A DNA stretch of 64,000 nt from a virus: IMG/VR virus record IMGVR_UViG_3300030116_003118, positions 20,495 to 84,494 of that record; one strand, 5' to 3'. Below, piece by piece: positions 58,807 through 64,000 of this stretch (positions are counted from its first letter, which is position 1; every line of letters starts with the position of its first letter). The notes below the pieces were generated by a model. The model was not told the DNA's origin, did not search any database, and was given only the letters and a program-made list of their open reading frames with translations. The position numbers and the translations under genes are program-made.

Positions 58807-59479
58807 GTTAGTAATAGATAGCAGAGAAAAATCTGATTTGTGTGCGTTTGTTGAATCAGAAGCATCCAAATTAAATATTCCTTGTCAAAAAGAATGGATT
58901 GAGATTGGTGATTATGTCTATAGAGATGTGTGTTTTGAAGCCAAATCAACTATTGACTTTTTGATGTCAGTTATAAACAAAAGACTTTGGAACCAACTTG
59001 ACAATATGGATAGACATTTTGAACATTCAATAGTAGTGATTCATGGGTCGTTACATCAGTTAGTGGCGTACCCTCAATTTGTAAACATAAACATTCCCGA
59101 ACATACCTTAGTAAATAAGTTCTATGGTGCTATTGGTAAAATAACCTTAGATTATGATGCAAGAGTGTTCTGGACAGAAAGCCCACAAAAAGCAGCAAGA
59201 TTGATAACAACAATAAGTAAGATGAGACCGTTTAATAGAGATGTAATAAGACCAAGTTTATTAAAAAGAATAACAACAGATGATTTAAGAATAGATATGT
59301 TAGCAACAATTAAAGGCGTAAGTGAAAAGAAAGCAAAAATGATTATAGAAAAGTATGGTTCTATTATGGAAATTGGTGAAGCCAATGCCGGGGAACTAAC
59401 CTTGATAGAAGGTATAGGCCCAACAATTGCAGCAAGAATAATAGATACCTTAAATAGTGAAGATAGAGTGGTAGTATGA
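58799..59479 (+). CDS. XPF/ERCC4-type structure-specific nuclease
   Basis: A 226-residue protein: an ERCC4 nuclease domain with D7-x-R9-E10-K, GDY (38-40) and FEAKS (E47, K49), then a helical stretch and a tandem helix-hairpin-helix region at about 150-220 (IKGVSEKKAKMII, IEGIGPTIAARII). It matches the helicase-less short XPF of archaea, which cuts branched or flap DNA with PCNA. Its start overlaps the primase end. Confidence 0.85.
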   Translation: MDKLVIDSREKSDLCAFVESEASKLNIPCQKEWIEIGDYVYRDVCFEAKSTIDFLMSVINKRLWNQLDNMDRHFEHSIVVIHGSLHQLVAYPQFVNINIPEHTLVNKFYGAIGKITLDYDARVFWTESPQKAARLITTISKMRPFNRDVIRPSLLKRITTDDLRIDMLATIKGVSEKKAKMIIEKYGSIMEIGEANAGELTLIEGIGPTIAARIIDTLNSEDRVVV

Positions 59480-60936
59480 ATATAGATAATAATTTTGAAG
59501 ATGAAGCGTTCTATGCTTTTATAGACGATAATAGAATAACGGATAGTAACAAACTTACTATGCCTGAGATAGCAAAGCAATTTACAGAAGATGCTGTAAA
59601 GGCTTCTAACTATAATAACGTACCTGCATCGTTAGCATTTTTTACGATGTTAGGACAACTATGCAAAACAATGATTGCCATCCCTAGCGGAGTAAATAAA
59701 GACGACATACGCCTACATTTCTTGTGGCTTCAAACCTCAGGAACAGGTAAGTCAACTTTAACTAATTGGTTTAAACCAATTGTTGAAAGAGCATTTAAAT
59801 TAATTAACACTAAGTATAATGAAGACTATAATATATTTGATGTAACTGATTATACTGATGCGGCATTGATTGGTTCAATGGAAACTGTTGAAGAACAGGT
59901 TCAACAAGATGATGGGCAAATGATGACAATGAAAGTGGATAGACCTATACCCGGTCAATTAGAAGGTAGTGGTTTAGCCATGTGGGATGAGTTTGAGTAT
60001 TCTGGTATATTCAAGCAGTCGCAACACAAAGAAAATTCAATTGTATATCTGAATACATTTATGAATACTCTTTGGGGTTCTACTTGGATTATCAAGAAGA
60101 AACTAAAATTAGGTGATGAACCTATGGAATGTAAGTGTGAGCGTTCTTCTTTTGCGACAAGTTATATTCCAAAGCAGTTAACTAATGTAATTACAGAAAA
60201 GGGTGTTCTTCAAAGAATGCTTCTTTTTATATGGGAAGTTCCCCAACACCAACAACAACAGATGAGAAGAAGACTAATCTCAGATTGGGGAGAGATAAGA
60301 AGTGCAGATGAGCCTATGCTAAAGTATGCAGATGCTTTCGTTAAGTTATATGAGACTGTCAAAGAAAGATATGAAGAAGTAGATAGTGACCCTTTGAGAG
60401 TTATAACTGTTTCAAAAGAAGCAAACGATGCTTTAGAAAGAGAATGTATTCTAATGGAGGAATATATTACAGATAGTAGACAAGAAGTGTTTGAGGCAAT
60501 GGAGACTTTTATTAATCGTATCCTAAAACATATTCAAAAGTTGGCTGTATTATGTGCTGTTGCAGAAGCACCAAGTATTCCTGATAAGAGTAAAAGATTT
60601 GTTGTAACACAAAAACATGTTATTCAAGCCTCTTCTTTAGTGCGACAGTGTTATAAGTCATTGGTGTCGTGGCTAGATGAAGCCCTAAGAGTGGAACATA
60701 AAACTATGGCAAATCAAGCCAATTATGCTGTGTTTAAAACTGTATGCAGACAAGAATCAGATGATGACGGATGGATGCACAAAACAGAACTCTTTGGAAA
60801 AGTAAGAAAAGAAACTAAAAAGGGTGCGGCAACAATATACAAGTGGTGGCCTAAGGTAAGTGAATATTTTGAAACAAAGAAAGTTGGAAAAACTACATAC
60901 GTTAGATTAAAGGAGGATGTAAAGGATGAAGTATAA
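59476..60936 (+). CDS. Replicative helicase-like P-loop ATPase
   Basis: A 486-residue protein with Walker A QTSGTGKST (86-94), Walker B-like AMWDEFE (168-174), and a C-terminal winged-helix-type domain (about 410-480). Order and size resemble DUF3987/MCM-like viral replicative helicases. It lies between the primase/nuclease pair and a DnaQ-like exonuclease, which supports a replication-fork role. The exact superfamily is uncertain. Confidence 0.7.
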   Translation: MNIDNNFEDEAFYAFIDDNRITDSNKLTMPEIAKQFTEDAVKASNYNNVPASLAFFTMLGQLCKTMIAIPSGVNKDDIRLHFLWLQTSGTGKSTLTNWFKPIVERAFKLINTKYNEDYNIFDVTDYTDAALIGSMETVEEQVQQDDGQMMTMKVDRPIPGQLEGSGLAMWDEFEYSGIFKQSQHKENSIVYLNTFMNTLWGSTWIIKKKLKLGDEPMECKCERSSFATSYIPKQLTNVITEKGVLQRMLLFIWEVPQHQQQQMRRRLISDWGEIRSADEPMLKYADAFVKLYETVKERYEEVDSDPLRVITVSKEANDALERECILMEEYITDSRQEVFEAMETFINRILKHIQKLAVLCAVAEAPSIPDKSKRFVVTQKHVIQASSLVRQCYKSLVSWLDEALRVEHKTMANQANYAVFKTVCRQESDDDGWMHKTELFGKVRKETKKGAATIYKWWPKVSEYFETKKVGKTTYVRLKEDVKDEV

Positions 60937-61150
60937 AACTAAGTATATGGTGTTTGATATAAACAATGGCCCTAAGACTGTTATTGATACTTTAAATGTA
61001 GAAGGAGAAGCAGGATGGCAATTGTCATCAATTATACCAATTGGTGACGGAACCACTCTTTGTGCTTTCTTAACAAAGTCTTGGGAAGATTCAGTAGCAG
61101 ACCCAGAAGAAGACAAGAAAAATGCAATAACACAATTATGGGGTAAGTAA
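60926..61150 (+). CDS. Small unknown protein
   Basis: A 74-residue protein with GGAGGATG upstream and a short overlap with the helicase gene. The pattern KTKYMVFDINNGP ... GWQLSSIIPIG ... TTLCAFLTK is a compact alpha/beta arrangement seen in small DUF4177-like proteins. Function unknown. Confidence 0.55.
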   Translation: MKYKTKYMVFDINNGPKTVIDTLNVEGEAGWQLSSIIPIGDGTTLCAFLTKSWEDSVADPEEDKKNAITQLWGK

Positions 61151-61151
61151 T

Positions 61152-61748
61152 ATGAGTAATGTTATGGCCTTAGATATCGAAACTAAGAATTATTCTTATG
61201 AGATAGGCGGATGGGACAATACTCATATGTTTCAAGTATCTACTGTATGCACTTGGGATGGGGATAAAGGAACCATTTATATTGACAAAGCCGTAGATGA
61301 CCTTAATAAAGGTAACATTGAAGTAAAACCTATCTCTCAATTAAAGTTTGATTTAGATGACCATCTTGAAAAAGGTGGTAAACTATTAGGGCATAACATT
61401 GCAGGGTTTGATTTACCTGTTCTAAGAGATGCTCTTGATATATATTGTATATCTAAATATTTAAACAAGAGAGCCTATATTGACACAAGCAGAGAAATAC
61501 AAAAAACTGCGGGTGAAAGATATAGTCTAAATAATTTAGTAAAACACACACTTGATGAGTCTAAGATAATGGATAGTGCAGATGCACCTAAAGTCTGGAA
61601 AGCAGGAGGCTACTCAGAAGTAGCAGAATACTGTTTAAAAGATTGTCAATTGGTTTATGACCTATGGCAAACAGGTGTAAATGATAAAGTTGTCAAGGGC
61701 TTTTCAAACGAAAAAGAAGAAGAAACAACAATGGAAGTGAACTGGTAA
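61152..61748 (+). CDS. DnaQ-like 3'-5' exonuclease
   Basis: A 198-residue RNase H-fold exonuclease: motif I D8-I-E10, motif II GHNIAGFD (80-87, D87) and motif III Y160-x3-D164. It resembles the stand-alone exonuclease domain of PolA/PolB enzymes and could serve proofreading or nucleotide recycling, although PolB has its own exonuclease. The C-terminal 25 residues are a charged tail. Confidence 0.82.
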   Translation: MSNVMALDIETKNYSYEIGGWDNTHMFQVSTVCTWDGDKGTIYIDKAVDDLNKGNIEVKPISQLKFDLDDHLEKGGKLLGHNIAGFDLPVLRDALDIYCISKYLNKRAYIDTSREIQKTAGERYSLNNLVKHTLDESKIMDSADAPKVWKAGGYSEVAEYCLKDCQLVYDLWQTGVNDKVVKGFSNEKEEETTMEVNW

Positions 61749-61907
61749 ATGGTATCAACATTAGAAGCAGTGCTATGGGTCGTATTTATCCTCGGTGTTA
61801 GTTTGTTATTTTTTGCTGCGTTTGGTTCAGATAGAGTATCTAATCAAACCATTGAAGAATACATGGACAATCTAATTAATGAGGAAAGTGAGTTCCGTGG
61901 CTCTTAG
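61749..61907 (+). CDS. Small membrane protein
   Basis: A 52-residue protein with a hydrophobic segment AVLWVVFILGVSLLFFAAF (about 7-25) and an acidic C-terminus, so a single-pass membrane protein. The start follows the previous stop directly (TAAATG). Role unknown, possibly membrane or lysis related. Confidence 0.55.
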   Translation: MVSTLEAVLWVVFILGVSLLFFAAFGSDRVSNQTIEEYMDNLINEESEFRGS

Positions 61908-62058
61908 AGAAGAATGTCCCTCTTGTGGCATTGAAACTATACCTAAGCGTATCTTAGGTTTTTATGTGGGTTCTCCGCAAAAGGTAAAGATTTGGGAATG
62001 CCGAGAGTGTAATGCTCTTTGGTCTGAAAAAGTCGTACCTTTAGCGGAGGCCCGCTAA
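61897..62058 (+). CDS. Zinc-ribbon mini-protein
   Basis: A GTG start at 61897 gives 53 residues with CPSCGIE and CRECNALW, a clear zinc ribbon. It is the last rightward gene before the convergent gap. Confidence 0.5.
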   Translation: MALREECPSCGIETIPKRILGFYVGSPQKVKIWECRECNALWSEKVVPLAEAR

Positions 62059-62431
62059 CTTTTTTTTGGCTTTTTGCAATTTTGAAAAGTTAAAATTAAA
62101 AAAACGACATTTTTTGTTTCTAGCAAAATTAATTACCAGCAATAAGTTATTTAAGCAAACTTGTTAAAACGACACGTTCGTTGTTGGAGGCGGCAGGGGT
62201 CACTGGTGACTTTTCACGACCCCCGATTCTGAGAAAGAAACACCCCGAAAATGTCCATTTAATCGCTGTCTGAGCGTGTCTTTTCGGGTTCTGATATCGT
62301 TGAAGCCCATGCCGGAAAAGCCCCGCAAACAGGCTCTATAACGAAATCACATGGACTAAAAAGTTCCGCCAATGCTCTGTCAGTTCATATATGCTCGGCG
62401 CATTTTTCTCTACTTTTAACAATCTGCATTA
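62059..62431. other. Convergent non-coding gap with T-tract and hairpins
   Basis: No gene is seen. A run of eight T follows the last rightward stop closely (62061-62068), after a short CGG/CCG stem in the gene end, and may terminate rightward transcripts. Further on, GTCAC/GTGAC, a GGGGT/ACCCC pair near 62195-62223, and CCCGAAAA/TTTTCGGG (about 62253-62260, 62281-62288) form larger stems. The leftward tail genes end at 62432, so bidirectional termination is likely. Confidence 0.45.
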
Positions 62432-62752
62432 TTAGGTTGATTCTGGTTCTGGGAACATTATACCTCTTGGATGGTTTTCAAAGAAAACAGGTTGATATGG
62501 TTGATATTGAGCATAAGAGTTAGGCGGAACATCACCATATATCTCTTGTATAGTTTCAGGCCAATCAAGAAGTGCTTGTCTATAATCAGTTAATTGTTGT
62601 CTTTCTTCATCTGTTAATGAATTCCAAAGCATAGGCTTAGATTGATAATAATCTACATATATCTCTAACATTGAGTTTCTTGTTGCTCTAACCTTTGCCA
62701 TTGCATCTTCCATGCTAATCGTTATTTCTTCTCCGTGTTCTCCTACTGCCAT
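62432..62752 (-). CDS. Tail-fibre assembly/chaperone-like protein
   Basis: A 106-residue protein with VRATRNSMLEIYVDYYQ ... LTDEERQQLTDYRQALLDWPE, the pattern of phage tail assembly chaperone proteins (RN-x-x-L ... L-x-x-E-x-x-x-x-x-YRQAL) encoded just after tail fibres. It follows the large fibre gene in the same leftward operon. SD-like GGTGAT precedes the start. Confidence 0.7.
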   Translation of the reverse strand: MAVGEHGEEITISMEDAMAKVRATRNSMLEIYVDYYQSKPMLWNSLTDEERQQLTDYRQALLDWPETIQEIYGDVPPNSYAQYQPYQPVFFENHPRGIMFPEPEST

Positions 62753-62761
62753 TTAATCACC

Positions 62762-64000
62762 TCATGCTACTGTAAAGTATGCCGTCATTCTTGCAGGCCC
62801 AACTTGTGTATCATTATATCCTGATAACCCTGTTGTTCTCAAGTTAAATGTGTCACCTGCTGAATATGATAAACCGTTACCGCTTAATGATGAAAATGAC
62901 TTAACGAAAGCATTACCACCAGTTCCACTTGCATTATAACTTATTGTGGTTGTAGTGGAAGAGAAGTTCTTGTAAACTGTTAATGTCTGATTGCTAGAAT
63001 TTGTTTCTGAACCTTTATTACCAAATGTTATGTCTATTCTTGATAATGTGCAAGCAACAGGTAAAACAACACCAAAGTCATCACCTGATGAAGACTTAGT
63101 AGTATTTTGCGCCCCATTACCAAATGAGAACTGATACCCATTAGTATTACCCGCAGCCGCCGTAGAGGTGATATAATCATCTGATTCTTCACCAACAATA
63201 ACAAAGGTGTTTGTATCTGTACCACCTGCATTAGCATCAACATATGCTTTAATAGATTGTTGTGTTGCTAGTGCGGTTGCACTATTACTTCCCATTGCAT
63301 CTTCATCTAAGATTGTAGTGACTCTAGCACCACTTGTTCCTAACTGCAAACCACTGCTCGTTATGTTGGCTTGAACTGTTCCTGTGACAGTAGCATCATT
63401 AGCCGCAGCATAGAATTGAACTTTAGTAGCAGCATTACCTTGATTAGTTCCACCACCAACACTTACCTTATTGTCTGTTCCATCTGAATCTCCTACAATT
63501 AAGTTAACATGTTCTTCTGTATTGTGATAATGATGCATTCCTATTCTTGTGAATTTTCTCGTATTATCTGTTAAACTCTTAGCGGAAACATCAGCACCAA
63601 CCACCAATCCAAAAGCATTGTTTGCGTTATCTTGTCTAATATCAAGTGCGCCTTCAGGACTTGCATTGCCTATTCCAATTTGATTAGTACCAGCATCCGA
63701 AAATAAGTTTTCTGAACCGTCATCTGATTTAATCAATACATCCACATTTCTCTCAGAGTTGTTGAAAGTAATTTTGTTAGATGCAAGTCTTAGGTTTTCT
63801 CTTGGAGTACCCATTTCTTGCACAAAGAACTGTAAAGCAGCATTTTCAGTAGCATCAGTTTCATCTTCTATGAATGATTGAATCTCAGCATAAGTTACCT
63901 TCTGGTCTTGGTCATTTTCACCGGAGAACTTGATTGTTCCCATCGCTTCGCTAACAGCAGGGCCGCTATCGTTCTTGTATAAGTCAAGAACAGGTGCTTC
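62762..64000 (-). CDS. Tail fibre protein, N-terminus outside window
   Basis: The frame is open through the right edge (codons before Met at 63943 read EAPVLDLYKNDSGPAV), so the 5' end lies beyond 64000 and about 412 codons are visible. It is rich in G, S, T, N and D with beta-helix-like repeats, and contains DEDAMGSNSATALATQQSI, a stretch typical of marine phage fibre proteins. The C-terminal ~130 residues look like a beta-sandwich tip. It would bind the host surface. Confidence 0.8.
   Translation of the reverse strand, partial: EAPVLDLYKNDSGPAVSEAMGTIKFSGENDQDQKVTYAEIQSFIEDETDATENAALQFFVQEMGTPRENLRLASNKITFNNSERNVDVLIKSDDGSENLFSDAGTNQIGIGNASPEGALDIRQDNANNAFGLVVGADVSAKSLTDNTRKFTRIGMHHYHNTEEHVNLIVGDSDGTDNKVSVGGGTNQGNAATKVQFYAAANDATVTGTVQANITSSGLQLGTSGARVTTILDEDAMGSNSATALATQQSIKAYVDANAGGTDTNTFVIVGEESDDYITSTAAAGNTNGYQFSFGNGAQNTTKSSSGDDFGVVLPVACTLSRIDITFGNKGSETNSSNQTLTVYKNFSSTTTTISYNASGTGGNAFVKSFSSLSGNGLSYSAGDTFNLRTTGLSGYNDTQVGPARMTAYFTVA

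Overview
The window is part of a tailed DNA virus genome with an HK97/T4-type packaging module and an archaeal-type information-processing set: family B DNA polymerase, PCNA, RFC small subunit, fused archaeo-eukaryotic primase, ATP-dependent ligase, XPF-like nuclease, TFIIB-like factor, PC4-like protein and histone-fold proteins. That combination, with marine-phage-like tail fibre repeats, fits the magroviruses of uncultured Marine Group II Euryarchaeota (Poseidoniales). The host and family assignment are inferred from gene content only. Both window ends cut through leftward genes, so the genome continues on both sides. The major capsid protein and prohead protease were not seen and are presumably outside the window.

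Layout. Positions 1-23423 form one dense leftward block with ATGA-type gene overlaps: a partial coiled-coil gene, portal, a LAGLIDADG-domain protein, terminase large subunit, then about 28 mostly unrecognised genes. Of the genes in this block, 24 begin with the same short peptide, roughly M-x-W-[FEDKQ]-x-[ILV]-[ILV]-K. The proteins behind it are otherwise unrelated (a GNAT acetyltransferase, an EF-hand protein, zinc-finger and basic proteins, very large alpha-helical proteins). It resembles in concept the capsid-targeting peptide of T4 internal proteins.

Positions 23424-28651 form the divergence zone between leftward and rightward transcription. Most of it is non-coding and built from modules of about 200-480 bp separated by the 10-bp palindrome ACCATATGGT. 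The modules share almost no sequence but repeat one architecture: a long 5' hairpin, a small AACC/GGTT hairpin, and a long-range stem whose 3' arm runs into the palindrome. Two paralogous protein genes (25420-25965 leftward and 28012-28521 rightward) flank the main array and have matching promoter and 3' structures. This is the best candidate for an undescribed system.

Positions 29127-62058 are rightward early/replication genes: small zinc proteins, tRNA-Leu(UAA), glutaredoxin-like proteins, a class II ribonucleotide reductase, TFIIB-like, E1/ThiF-like and JAMM genes (with a possible ubiquitin-like partner), PC4-like and histone-fold proteins, ligase, RFC-S, an SSB/RPA-like protein, a Sak4-like ATPase, PCNA, a PolB split between motifs B and C, Cas4-like nuclease, PriS-PriL-like primase, XPF-like nuclease, replicative helicase and a DnaQ-like exonuclease. 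Positions 62059-62431 are a convergent non-coding gap. From 62432 to the end, leftward tail-fibre genes resume.

The rightward genes would build a largely host-independent archaeal-type replisome and supply dNTPs and transcription factors. The leftward genes would build and fill the capsid and tail. All stems, motifs and starts were read by eye; no folding or database search was run.
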